Below, in pieces: positions 8,258 through 16,753 of a stretch of 64,000 nucleotides of DNA. The stretch spans positions 319,581 through 383,580 of the forward strand of contig JACKLN010000002.1 of the NCBI GenBank assembly GCA_024235855.1, written 5' to 3'. The stretch comes from Burkholderiaceae bacterium. GTDB lineage: Bacteria; Pseudomonadota; Gammaproteobacteria; Burkholderiales; Burkholderiaceae_C. Made by a program: the position numbers and the translations under genes. The stretch's first letter is position 1. The number at the start of each line of letters is the position of its first letter. The notes under the pieces were generated by a model that ran no database searches, was not told the DNA's origin, and was given only the letters and a program-made list of their open reading frames with translations.

Positions 8258-10483
8258 CTAACCGGCGGGTTCCAGCGTGACGCTGACGCCGGAGAGCACC
8301 GCATTGCCCGACGGTGCGTCGCGCAGGCGGTCGTCGAGCAGCGCATTGAGGTTGGCGCCGGGGCGTTCGGCGGCCACCGCCATGCGCGTGCCCGGCTGGT
8401 CGTGCCCCCAGCCGTGCGGCAGGCTGCACACGCCGGGCATCAGCGCGTCGTCCAGTTCCACCGGGGCTTCGGCCGCGCCCTGCGGGCCGACGATGCGCAC
8501 GCGCTGGCCGTGGACCACACCGTGCCGTGCGGCGTCCTGCGGGTGCAGCTTGAGCGTGCAGCGTTCCGGGCCCTTGGCCAGCAGCGGCAGGTTGTGCATC
8601 CAGCTGTTGTTGCTGCGCACCTCGCGGCGGCCGATGACCACGAGCGGCGGGGCGGGTGCGTGCAGTTCGGCCCGGGCCTTGGCCAGTTCGGCCAGCAGTG
8701 GTGCCGGCGCCAGCTCCACGCGGCCGCTGGGCGTGCGCAGCACCTCCGGCAGCCGCGGCTGCAGCGCGCCGAGGTCGATGCCGCCGGGCGCGTCGGCCAC
8801 GCGCTGCAGCGTCAGCCCGTCGGGCCGGGTGCCGAAGCCGTCGCCGTACGGACCGGCGCGCAGCGACAGGTCCAGCACGCGCTCCGGCCCGGTCCAGCGC
8901 GACACTGCGGCCAGCACGGCGTCGGCGCGCTCGCCGGCCAGCTTCTCGACGTCGCGGCGGACCAGCGCGTCGTCCAGCACCACCGGGTCGACGTCCGGAC
9001 CGTCGCCGCGCGCGATGGCGGCGAGCTTCGTCAGGATCTGCCACTCCGGCAGGTGCCCAGCCGGCCGCGGCAGCACCGGCGCGCTGTAGCGGGCATGGTT
9101 GCGCACCGACAGCTGCGGGAAGGGCACGTCCCAGTGGCCGTCCTCCAGCGGGCTGCTGCCGGGCAGAATGACGTGGGCATGGCGCGTGGTCTCGTTCAGG
9201 TAGAGGTCCACGCTGACCATGAAGTCCAGGCCCGCCAGCGCCCGCGCGATGCGATCGCCGTTGGGCGCCGACAGCACCGGGTTGCTGGCCAGCGTGACCA
9301 GCGCGCGCACCTGGCCGGCGCCGGGGGTCTCCATCTCCTCGGCCATCAGCGTCATCGGCAGTTCGCCGAAGACCTCGGGGGCGCCGCTGACACGGCTGCG
9401 ATGTCGGCCCGTGACGATGCCCGCCCCCTGGCCGGGCCGGCCCTCGGTGTTGCGCGCGAAGGCCGCGGCCTTGGGGAACATGGCGCCGCCCTCGGTGTCG
9501 AGGTGGCCGGTCAGGGCATTGATCACGTCCACCAGCCACGACGCCGCGCTGCCGTAGGTCTGGGTGCAGGTGCCGATGCGGCCGTACAGGCAGGCGCGCT
9601 CGGTCTCGGCCAGCTGGCGCGCCAGGGCACGGATGGTGGGCGCCGGGATGCCGCAACGTGCGGCGACGGCCTCTGGCGCAAAGGGCTGCACGGCGTCGCG
9701 CACGGCGTCCACACCGGCCAGCCACGGCGACAGCCGCTCCGGCCGCACCCACCCGTCACCGAACAGCGCATGCACCATCGCGGCCAGCAGGAACACGTCG
9801 CTGCCCGGCCGGATGAAATGGTGCTGGTCAGCGATGGCGGCCGTCTCGGTGCGCCGAGGATCGATGACGACCAGGCGCCCGCCGCGCGCCCGCAGCGCCT
9901 TGGCCCGGCCACGGAAGTCGGGCACCGTCCACAGGCTGCCGTTGCTGGCCATCGGGTTGGCGCCCAGCACCACCAGCAGGTCGGTGCGGTCGATGTCGGG
10001 CACGGGGATGGACAGCCAGTGGCCGAACATCAGCCCGGCCGACAGCTGCTTGGGCATCTGGTCCAGCGTGGAGGCGGTGAAGATGTTCCTCGTGCCCAGC
10101 GCCTTGGCCAGCCGCGGCACGTACAGCAGCAGCCCCATCTTGTGCGCCGACGGGTTGCCGATGCTCAGCGCCACCGCGTCGCGGCCGTGGGCGGCCTTCA
10201 CCGCCGGCAGGCGGGCGGCGATCTCGGCGAAGGCCTCGGCCCAGGTGGCTTCGACGAAGGTGTCGCCACGGCGGATCAGCGGCGTGCGCAGGCGGTCCGG
10301 GTCCTCGTGCAGGTCCTTGACGGCGACGCCCTTGGGGCAGATGTAGCCGTGGCTGAAGACGTCGTGCTCGGCGCCGCGGACACTGGTGATCCGGTTGTCG
10401 TGGAGGGTGATTTCCAGCCCACAGCAGGCCTCGCAGACGGGACAGATGCGGTAGTGACGCATTTCTCGCGATTCGGGTTGCAT
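8258..10483 (-). CDS. Molybdopterin-dependent oxidoreductase (formate dehydrogenase / BisC-like family)
   Basis: 741 residues. An N-terminal [4Fe-4S] motif is visible (CPVCEACCGLEI, then GYICPKG). The bis-MGD domains follow, with LVVLGANPMASNGS, VIDPRRTETA and the C-terminal dinucleotide-binding domain starting NNSWMHNLP. The start could also be the ATG at 10462 (MRHYRICPVC), which begins right before the cluster motif; neither start has a strong ribosome site. There is no Tat signal, so the enzyme should be cytoplasmic. No electron-transfer or chaperone subunit (FdhD, NuoEF type) lies next to it. The substrate cannot be named. Confidence 0.85.
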   Translation of the reverse strand: MQPESREMRHYRICPVCEACCGLEITLHDNRITSVRGAEHDVFSHGYICPKGVAVKDLHEDPDRLRTPLIRRGDTFVEATWAEAFAEIAARLPAVKAAHGRDAVALSIGNPSAHKMGLLLYVPRLAKALGTRNIFTASTLDQMPKQLSAGLMFGHWLSIPVPDIDRTDLLVVLGANPMASNGSLWTVPDFRGRAKALRARGGRLVVIDPRRTETAAIADQHHFIRPGSDVFLLAAMVHALFGDGWVRPERLSPWLAGVDAVRDAVQPFAPEAVAARCGIPAPTIRALARQLAETERACLYGRIGTCTQTYGSAASWLVDVINALTGHLDTEGGAMFPKAAAFARNTEGRPGQGAGIVTGRHRSRVSGAPEVFGELPMTLMAEEMETPGAGQVRALVTLASNPVLSAPNGDRIARALAGLDFMVSVDLYLNETTRHAHVILPGSSPLEDGHWDVPFPQLSVRNHARYSAPVLPRPAGHLPEWQILTKLAAIARGDGPDVDPVVLDDALVRRDVEKLAGERADAVLAAVSRWTGPERVLDLSLRAGPYGDGFGTRPDGLTLQRVADAPGGIDLGALQPRLPEVLRTPSGRVELAPAPLLAELAKARAELHAPAPPLVVIGRREVRSNNSWMHNLPLLAKGPERCTLKLHPQDAARHGVVHGQRVRIVGPQGAAEAPVELDDALMPGVCSLPHGWGHDQPGTRMAVAAERPGANLNALLDDRLRDAPSGNAVLSGVSVTLEPAG

Positions 10484-10557
10484 GTCGTGACGATGATGCG
10501 CCCTCGTTCGCGACCCGGTCGCTCAAGTTTTCCCGGGGCTCGTCGAAGAGCCCGCCA

Positions 10558-11115
10558 ATGGACGACGACGATCCCTTTGTGCCGAAGACGCAGTCGTCGG
10601 CCGCGGAAACGCTGGAAGCGGCTTCCGAGCGACTCAAGCCGATGCAGCGCATCAGCGGCAACCTGTACCGCGCGGTGGAGGTGATGCGCGCGCCCAACGG
10701 CCGCGTCACCCGCGTCGGCAAGATCTGGCACAGCGACCTCGAACGCGTGCGCCGATTCGGCCACGCGCTGGCCGCCAACACGGCGGGCGAGCACGTTCAG
10801 GTGGCCGATTCCGGTGGCCACGTGATCGAGACCATCCCGCCGCCGCCGCCCGGTACGCCACCCGTGGGGTGGGGCAACTGGACGGCCGTGCGCGTGCCGA
10901 ACGCGCCGCCGCGGCCCCCGGTGCTGACGGCACCACCGCCGAAGGCAGCGCCGGTGCCCAGGCCCCCGCCGACCATGGTGCCGCCCATCGTGCCGCAGGC
11001 CTTGCCGGCGTCGCTGGCTTCTGCAGCGGCGCGGGCCACCGCGGCGGACCAGGCGCCCTTGCCGCCGGAAAGTCCGGTCGAGCGCACCAACCCCCTGCCG
11101 CCGACGCACGTCTGA
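10558..11115 (+). CDS. Hypothetical proline-rich protein
   Basis: 185 residues. I do not recognise a family. The N-terminal ~75 residues look folded (ISGNLYRAVEVM, then GRVTRVGKIWHSD). The C-terminal half is low-complexity and proline-rich (ETIPPPPPGTPP, then PVPRPPPTMVPP), probably disordered. There is no signal peptide or membrane segment. It is divergent from the molybdopterin oxidoreductase, with 74 bases between the starts, and ends before the lacI operator. It could be a cytoplasmic adaptor, but nothing indicates a role. Confidence 0.55.
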   Translation: MDDDDPFVPKTQSSAAETLEAASERLKPMQRISGNLYRAVEVMRAPNGRVTRVGKIWHSDLERVRRFGHALAANTAGEHVQVADSGGHVIETIPPPPPGTPPVGWGNWTAVRVPNAPPRPPVLTAPPPKAAPVPRPPPTMVPPIVPQALPASLASAAARATAADQAPLPPESPVERTNPLPPTHV

Positions 11116-11161
11116 GCCGCTTTGGCCCGGTTGCCGGTCGAACGACGCGCCAAAGTGCCGT

Positions 11162-11175
11162 TGAAAGCGCTTCCT
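11162..11175. promoter_or_regulatory. Imperfect LacI-type operator before the regulator gene
   Basis: TGAAAGCGCTTCCT matches the perfect palindrome TGAAAGCGCTTTCA found four more times in the locus at 12 of 14 positions. It lies 22 bases before the lacI ATG. A possible promoter TTGAAA (11161-11166), 16 bases, TAGACT (11183-11188) would place the operator over the -35 box, but it would leave a very short leader. It suggests autoregulation. Confidence 0.55.
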
Positions 11176-11197
11176 ACCGGCGTAGACTCCCAGCCCC

Positions 11198-12208
11198 ATG
11201 GCTTCCCGGACCGTCACCCTCGAACAGGTCGCCCGCCATGCGGGCGTGTCGCCGAGCACCGTGTCGCGCATCCTCAACGGCACCGCGGTCGTCAGCGACG
11301 ACAAGAAGCAGGCCGTCGAAGACGCGATCCGCACGCTGGGTTTCGTGCCCAACCCGGTGGCCCGCGGCCTGGCCGGTGGGCGCACCCTGAGCATCGGCGT
11401 GGTCACGCAGGCCATCGACTCGCCGTTCTACGGGGCCGCGCTGCGCGGCATCGAGGACACGCTGGGTGCGGCCGGGTACAGCCCGTTGTTCGTCAGCGGC
11501 CACTGGAACGCCGACGAGGAGGCCCGTTGCATCGACGTGCTGCGTGCCCGCCGGGTGGATGGTCTGATCGTGCTCACGGGCCGGCTGAGCGACGCCGCCC
11601 TGCGCGCGCTGGCCCGCCAGCTGCCGGTGGTGGTGACCGGGCGCAGCCTGAAGGCGCCCGGCCTGCTGTCGCTGGACTTCGACGATGCGACCGGCGCCCG
11701 CATGGCCACCGAACATCTGCTGGGGCTGGGGCATCGCGACATCGCCTTCATTGGCGGCGATCCGCTGCACCCCGATGCGCGTGAACGCGAGGCGGGATTC
11801 CGTGCCGCGTGTGCCGCCGCCGGGGTGGTGGTGGACCCGGCCCTGATGACCGTGGGCGGCTACCAGGAGGCAGGAGGCCGCCAAGCCATCGAACAGCTGC
11901 TGGACGCCGGCCGACACTTCAGTGCCGTGTTCGCCGCCAACGACCAGATGGCCTTCGGCGCCGCCCTGGCGCTGCACCGGCGCGGACTGCGCGTGCCGCA
12001 GGACGTGTCGCTGGTGGGCTTCGACGACCTGGCCACGGCGTCCTACAGCATCCCGCCGCTGACCACCGTGCACCAGCCGGTGATGGACCTGGGCCGTGCT
12101 GCGGCGACCGGCATGCTGGCCCTGCTGGCCGGCCGCAAGCCCGCCACCGGGTTGCCGCCGCCGGAACTCGTCGTGCGCGAGTCCACCACCGCGGCAACGC
12201 GCCGCTGA
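11198..12208 (+). CDS. LacI-family transcriptional regulator of the glucan locus
   Basis: 336 residues. The N-terminal helix-turn-helix is VTLEQVARHAGVSPSTVSR, followed by the hinge (NPVARGLAGGRT) and a periplasmic-binding-like effector domain from about residue 60 (IGVVTQAIDSPFYGAALRG). The family binds palindromes with a central CG and is released by a sugar. Five candidate sites of that kind lie in this window, one just before this gene, so it is the probable regulator of the whole glucan regulon. The inducer is likely a beta-1,3-gluco-oligosaccharide or glucose derivative; that is inference from the neighbours. Confidence 0.92.
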   Translation: MASRTVTLEQVARHAGVSPSTVSRILNGTAVVSDDKKQAVEDAIRTLGFVPNPVARGLAGGRTLSIGVVTQAIDSPFYGAALRGIEDTLGAAGYSPLFVSGHWNADEEARCIDVLRARRVDGLIVLTGRLSDAALRALARQLPVVVTGRSLKAPGLLSLDFDDATGARMATEHLLGLGHRDIAFIGGDPLHPDAREREAGFRAACAAAGVVVDPALMTVGGYQEAGGRQAIEQLLDAGRHFSAVFAANDQMAFGAALALHRRGLRVPQDVSLVGFDDLATASYSIPPLTTVHQPVMDLGRAAATGMLALLAGRKPATGLPPPELVVRESTTAATRR

Positions 12209-12293
12209 CCCCCGGGGCGGCCACGCGCGTCGGGTCATCCGGCCCGTCAGGCGCCGCGCCGCGCCTGGCCGACGCCTCCGCGATTACCCTGCG

Positions 12294-12323
12294 TTGACAC
12301 CCTGCTGTGGCGTCAACTACAGT
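12294..12323 (+). promoter_or_regulatory. Sigma-70-type promoter of the ABC/GH operon
   Basis: The -35 box TTGACA (12294-12299) and -10 box TACAGT (12318-12323) are 18 bases apart. The -10 box is followed after one base by the operator at 12325-12338, so a bound repressor would block open-complex formation or clearance. The GATTACCC octamer (12282-12289) sits 4 bases before the -35 box. Confidence 0.75.
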
Positions 12324-12324
12324 G

Positions 12325-12338
12325 TGAAAGCGCTTTCA
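12325..12338. promoter_or_regulatory. Perfect LacI-type operator of the ABC/GH operon
   Basis: TGAAAGCGCTTTCA is a perfect 14-base palindrome with a central CG, as LacI/GalR proteins prefer. It starts one base after the -10 box and ends 25 bases before the TTG start of the binding-protein gene. Confidence 0.85.
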
Positions 12339-12363
12339 TCATCAATCGAGGCAGGAGCAGGGC

Positions 12364-13641
12364 TTGGTCGAAACCGGGGCATGGCGCCGTCGCGCATGGC
12401 TGGCCGGCATGGCTGCGGCCGTGGCGGCGCCTTTGCACCGCGCAAGTGCAGCCACCTCCATCACTCTGACCGTGGCCGCCTATCCGGCGGTGGACGCCAT
12501 CGTCAAGGCCGCGCTGCCGGCCTGGCGGCAGCGGCATCCTGACGTGGCGGTGAACGTGGTCAGCCGCCAGTACGGCGACCACCACACCGCGATGACCACG
12601 GCGTTGTCCACGTCGGTCTACCTGCCCGACGTGATGGCGCTGGAAGCCAGCTACCTGGGCCGCTTCTCCACCGGCGGCGGGTTGGACCGCCTGTCGCTGC
12701 CGCCCTACGACGGCGGTGCGCTGCAGCCGCGTTTCGTGCCGTATGCCTGGTCCAGCGCCCTGAACCCGCGCGGTGAGCTCGTGGCCGTGCCCACGGACAT
12801 CGGCCCGGGCACGATGCTGCTGCGGCGCGACCTGCTCGCACGGGCCGGGCTGGCGGCCGCCGACCTGCAACCCAGCTGGGAGGCCTACGTGGCCGCCGGT
12901 GCACGCATCAAGGCGGCCACGGGTGCCTACCTGATCTCCAACGCCCAGGCGCTCAAGGACATCCTGATCCGCACCGGCATCGGGCCGGGCGAGGGGCTGT
13001 ACTTCGACCGCGACTCGCGCGTGCTGGTGAACTCGCCGCGCTTCGTGCGCGCCTTCGAACTGGCGCGTGAGGTGCGGCGCCAGCGGCTGGACGCGCGCGT
13101 CAACGCCTGGTCCAACGAGTGGGCCGAGGCCTTCCGCCGTGGGCGGCTGGCCACCGAATTGTCGGGCGCCTGGATGGTGGGCCAGATGGCCAACTGGGTG
13201 GCGCCCGACAGACGCGGGCAATGGGAGGCAGCACACCTGCCGGGCCAGACCTTCGTCGGCTATGGCGGCACCTTCTATGCCATCCCGCGCCGCTCCGAGC
13301 CGGCGCGCAAGGCCATGGCCTGGGCACTGATTCGCCTGCTCACGCTGGACCCGACGCTGCAGCTGGCCGCGTTCAAGGCCGAGGACGCCTTCCCGGCGCT
13401 GCTGGACGTGCACGAAGCCCCGTTCTTCGACGAGCCGCTGCCGTTCCTGGGTGGCCAGCCGGCGCGCCGCCTGTGGCGCGACGCGGCCCGGCGCATCACG
13501 CCGGTGCAGGTGCACAAGCAGAACAACTTTGCCGACGAGGTGGTGGGCACCGAACTCGACAACGTGATGGACCGTGGCAAGCCCATCGCCGAGGCGCTGG
13601 GCGATGCCGAACGGCTGCTGCAAAGGCGGGCCCACCGATGA
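12364..13641 (+). CDS. ABC transporter sugar-binding protein (family 1 extracellular solute-binding)
   Basis: 425 residues. It should bind the oligosaccharide in the periplasm and deliver it to the two permeases that follow. The start is a TTG with AGGAG 6 bases upstream; the nearest ATG (12381) is out of frame. The N terminus carries a twin-arginine-like signal (RRRAWLAGMAAAVAA), suggesting Tat export, which is unusual for this family. The mature part shows typical features (PTDIGPGTMLLRRDLL, GGTFYAIPRRSEPARKAM). It is the first gene of the rightward operon and overlaps the first permease by ATGA. Confidence 0.88.
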   Translation: MVETGAWRRRAWLAGMAAAVAAPLHRASAATSITLTVAAYPAVDAIVKAALPAWRQRHPDVAVNVVSRQYGDHHTAMTTALSTSVYLPDVMALEASYLGRFSTGGGLDRLSLPPYDGGALQPRFVPYAWSSALNPRGELVAVPTDIGPGTMLLRRDLLARAGLAAADLQPSWEAYVAAGARIKAATGAYLISNAQALKDILIRTGIGPGEGLYFDRDSRVLVNSPRFVRAFELAREVRRQRLDARVNAWSNEWAEAFRRGRLATELSGAWMVGQMANWVAPDRRGQWEAAHLPGQTFVGYGGTFYAIPRRSEPARKAMAWALIRLLTLDPTLQLAAFKAEDAFPALLDVHEAPFFDEPLPFLGGQPARRLWRDAARRITPVQVHKQNNFADEVVGTELDNVMDRGKPIAEALGDAERLLQRRAHR

Positions 13642-14531
13642 ACTTCCGTCTGTCGCCGCGCTGGGCGCCCTACGTGCTGATCAGCCCGTTCCTGATCCTC
13701 TTCGCCGTCTTCGGCGTGTTCCCGCTCGGCTTTTCGCTGTGGCTGGCCTTCCAGGCCTGGGAGCCCACCAGCGGCCTGGAGACGATGCGCTGGGTGGGGC
13801 TGGAGAACTTCGCCTTCGCGCTGCAGGACCCGTGGTTCTGGAAGGCACTGAAGAACACCGCGTGGCTGGCCCTGATGTCGGGTCTGCCGCAGCACCTGGT
13901 GGCCATCCCGCTGGCGGCCTTCATCGACGGCGGCATCCGGCGCTGGCGCGACGGCGTGGTGGGCGCCTGGTTCGTGCCCTACATCACCTCCACGGTGGCC
14001 ATCGCCATCCTGTTCGCGTCGCTGTTCTCCACCGATTTCGGCCTCGTCAACGCGGCGCTGGGATGGGTCGGGCTGGGGCCGGTGGACTGGCTGGGTCAGC
14101 CGGAGAACGTCAAGCCGGCCATCGCGTCCATCGTCTTCTGGCGCTTCGTCGGGTTCAACGTGGTGCTCTACCTGGCCGCACTGCAGTCCATCCCGCGCGA
14201 CCTCTACGAGGCTGCGGCCCTGGACGGCGCCGGCCCGCTGCAGCGCTTCCGGTACATCACGCTGCCGGGTCTGCGGCCGATGATCTTCTTCGGCGTCACG
14301 CTCAGCGTGGTCGGCGGGCTGCAGCTGTTCGAGGAGCCCTTCATCCTCACCGGCGGCCGCGGCGGGCCCGACCAGTCGGGCATGACGGCGGCGGTCTACC
14401 TGTACCGCATGGCCTTCGACTTCAACGACTTCGGCGGCGCCAGCGCGATGTCGTGGCTGCTGTTCGTCGTCGTCGTGGGCCTGACCTGGCTGACGCACCG
14501 GCTGCTCGGGCCGCGCAAGGACGGCGCATGA
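13638..14531 (+). CDS. ABC sugar transporter permease 1 (MalF/UgpA type)
   Basis: 297 residues with about six hydrophobic segments, the first at YVLISPFLILFAVFGVFPLG. The EAA loop that contacts the ATPase is EAAALDGAGPLQRFRYITLP. The ATG overlaps the stop of the binding-protein gene (ATGA), and its own stop overlaps the next permease in the same way, so the three are translationally coupled. It forms half of the inner-membrane channel. The substrate is inferred from the glucanases in the operon. No ATPase gene lies anywhere in the window. Confidence 0.9.
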   Translation: MNFRLSPRWAPYVLISPFLILFAVFGVFPLGFSLWLAFQAWEPTSGLETMRWVGLENFAFALQDPWFWKALKNTAWLALMSGLPQHLVAIPLAAFIDGGIRRWRDGVVGAWFVPYITSTVAIAILFASLFSTDFGLVNAALGWVGLGPVDWLGQPENVKPAIASIVFWRFVGFNVVLYLAALQSIPRDLYEAAALDGAGPLQRFRYITLPGLRPMIFFGVTLSVVGGLQLFEEPFILTGGRGGPDQSGMTAAVYLYRMAFDFNDFGGASAMSWLLFVVVVGLTWLTHRLLGPRKDGA

Positions 14532-15355
14532 AGGCGACGCAGCCCATGACCCGCATGGCCGCCTATGGCCTGGTCGGCCTCGGTGCGGCGGTGATGCTCG
14601 CGCCGTTCTACGTGATGTTCGTCTTCGCGACGCACTCGCGGGCCGAGATCTTCTCGCTGCCGCCACCGCTGTGGTTCGGCAGCGACCTGCTGGCCAACCT
14701 GGCCATCCTGACCGAGCGGCTGCCGTTCTGGCGCAACCTGGGCTGGAGCCTGTACGTGGCGCTGATGTCCACCGCGCTGACGCTGCTGTTCTGCTCGATG
14801 GCCGGCTATGCCTTCGCGTGCTTCCAGTTCCGCTTCAAGAAGGCGCTGTTCGCACTGGTGCTGGGCACGATGCTGCTGCCGTCGTTCATGAACATGATCC
14901 CCACCTTCCTGATCATGGACGCGCTGGGCTGGATCGACACCCACCGCGCGCTGTACATCCCGGGCGCGGCCAGCGCCTTCGGCATCTTCCTGATGCGGCA
15001 GTTCGCCGTCAGCGCGGTGCCGCCGTCGCTGCTGGAGGCCGCGCGCATGGACGGCTGCGGCGAATGGGGCATCTACTGGCGCATCGTGCTGCCGCTGATG
15101 CGGCCGGCGCTGGGCACGCTGGGGCTGATCACCTTCATTGCCAGCTGGAACAACTTCATCGGCCCGCTGGTGGTGCTGCGCAGTGCCGACAACTACACGC
15201 TGCCGCTGGCGCTGCGCAGCCTGCAGACCACGATGAACACCGAGTGGGGCGCGCTGATGGCGGGCTCCGCGATCGCCACCATTCCCTTGCTGGTGCTGTT
15301 TGCGCTGTCGTCACGCCAGCTCATCGCCGGCTTGACCGCCGGCGCTGTCAAGTGA
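14528..15355 (+). CDS. ABC sugar transporter permease 2 (MalG type)
   Basis: 275 residues, again with about six hydrophobic segments. The EAA loop is EAARMDGCGEWGIYWRIVLP, and the following FIASWNNFIGPLVVL is typical of MalG-like subunits. It pairs with the preceding permease. The stop is 19 bases before the GH1 ATG, so transport and hydrolysis genes share one transcript. It needs an ATPase encoded elsewhere, plausibly a shared MalK/MsmX-type protein. Confidence 0.9.
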   Translation: MKATQPMTRMAAYGLVGLGAAVMLAPFYVMFVFATHSRAEIFSLPPPLWFGSDLLANLAILTERLPFWRNLGWSLYVALMSTALTLLFCSMAGYAFACFQFRFKKALFALVLGTMLLPSFMNMIPTFLIMDALGWIDTHRALYIPGAASAFGIFLMRQFAVSAVPPSLLEAARMDGCGEWGIYWRIVLPLMRPALGTLGLITFIASWNNFIGPLVVLRSADNYTLPLALRSLQTTMNTEWGALMAGSAIATIPLLVLFALSSRQLIAGLTAGAVK

Positions 15356-15374
15356 CCTCCACCCGAGCACGACC

Positions 15375-16751
15375 ATGACCATCCCACCCGACCGCCACCG
15401 CTTCTTCGGCCCGGACTTCGTCTGGGGCGTGGCCACCAGTGCCTTCCAGATCGAGGGTGCAGCCCAGGCCGACGGCAAGGGCCCGTCGATCTGGGACCGC
15501 TTCTGCGCCGAGCCGGGCCGCATCGCCGACGCCAGCAACGGCGACGTGGCCTGCGACCACGTGCAGCGCTGGCGCGAGGACCTGGACCTGATCGCGGCCC
15601 TGGGCGTGGACGCCTACCGCTTCTCGGTGTCCTGGCCGCGCGTCCAGCCGTCGGGGCAGGGCGCCTGGAACGCCGCCGGCCTGGACTTCTACGAGCGCCT
15701 GGTGGACGGCCTGCTGTCGCGCGGCGTGAAGCCCTACCTGACGCTGAACCATTGGGACCTGCCCGACGCGCTGCAGCAGCAGGGCGGCTGGGCGAACCGC
15801 GAGACGGTGCACCGCTTCGTCGAGTACGCGCAGGCGATGAACCGCCGCCTGGGCGACCGGGTGGCGTCGATCACCACGCACAACGAGCCCTGGGTCATCG
15901 CCCACCTCGGCCACGAGACCGGCGTGTTCGCCCCCGGCATCCGCGACCGCGCCGTGGCGGCGCAGGTGTCGCACCACCTGCTGCTCAGCCACGGCCTGGC
16001 GCTGCAGGCGCTGCGCGCCGACGGCTGTGCGGCCCGGCTGGGCATCGTGCTGAACCTCTCGCCGGTATACCCGGCCACCGACACCGACGCCGACGTGGCC
16101 GCCGCGCGCCGCGAGGACGGCCTGCTGCGCCGCTGGTACATGGACCCGCTGTTCCACGCCCGCTACCCCGACGACGTGCTGGCCCACCTGGGTGCCGATG
16201 CGCCGAACGTGCAGCCCGGCGACCTGAACGCCATCGCCCAGCGCATGGACTTCCTGGGCATCAACTACTACTCGCGCCTGGTGGCGCGCGCCGGCGAGCC
16301 GTGGGACGTGGCCAGCAGCGGCCGCGAGCGCACCGACATGGGCTGGGAGATCTACCCCGAGGGCCTGACCGACCTGCTGGTGCAGCTGGACCACGACTAC
16401 GCCGTGCCGCCGCTGTACGTGACGGAGAACGGTGGCGCCTTCCGCGACGAGCCGGTGGACGGCCGCGTGCACGACCCGGCACGCACCGACTACATCGCCC
16501 GCCACATCGATGCCGTGGGCGAGGCCATCCGCCAGGGCGTGCGCATGGAGGGCTACATGGTCTGGAGCCTGCTCGACAACTTCGAGTGGGCCTCGGGCTA
16601 CGCCAAGCGCTTCGGCATCGTGCACGTGGACTACGCCACCCAGCAGCGCACGCCCAAGACCAGCTACGCCTGGTACCGCGACTTCCTGGCGCGGCGGCGC
16701 CAGGCGGTGCAGGCGCCAGCCGCGGCGCGCCGCGAAACCGTGGAGGCCTGA
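15375..16751 (+). CDS. GH1 beta-glucosidase
   Basis: 458 residues, the usual GH1 length. It should release glucose from the non-reducing end of beta-gluco-oligosaccharides by a retaining mechanism. The N-terminal signature FVWGVATSAFQIEGA is present. The acid/base is Glu171 in THNEPW and the nucleophile Glu351 in YVTENGGAF; the WDLP motif and the late WSLLDNFEWASGY aglycone loop are also there. There is no signal peptide, so it acts in the cytoplasm on imported oligosaccharides. It lies between the permease and GH16 genes, with a 2-base gap to GH16. Confidence 0.94.
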   Translation: MTIPPDRHRFFGPDFVWGVATSAFQIEGAAQADGKGPSIWDRFCAEPGRIADASNGDVACDHVQRWREDLDLIAALGVDAYRFSVSWPRVQPSGQGAWNAAGLDFYERLVDGLLSRGVKPYLTLNHWDLPDALQQQGGWANRETVHRFVEYAQAMNRRLGDRVASITTHNEPWVIAHLGHETGVFAPGIRDRAVAAQVSHHLLLSHGLALQALRADGCAARLGIVLNLSPVYPATDTDADVAAARREDGLLRRWYMDPLFHARYPDDVLAHLGADAPNVQPGDLNAIAQRMDFLGINYYSRLVARAGEPWDVASSGRERTDMGWEIYPEGLTDLLVQLDHDYAVPPLYVTENGGAFRDEPVDGRVHDPARTDYIARHIDAVGEAIRQGVRMEGYMVWSLLDNFEWASGYAKRFGIVHVDYATQQRTPKTSYAWYRDFLARRRQAVQAPAAARRETVEA

Positions 16752-16753
16752 GC

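Noticed and set aside
12381..12383. ATG as the start of the sugar-binding protein
   Set aside because: It is not in frame; TTG 12364 with an AGGAG site and a signal peptide in frame is better.
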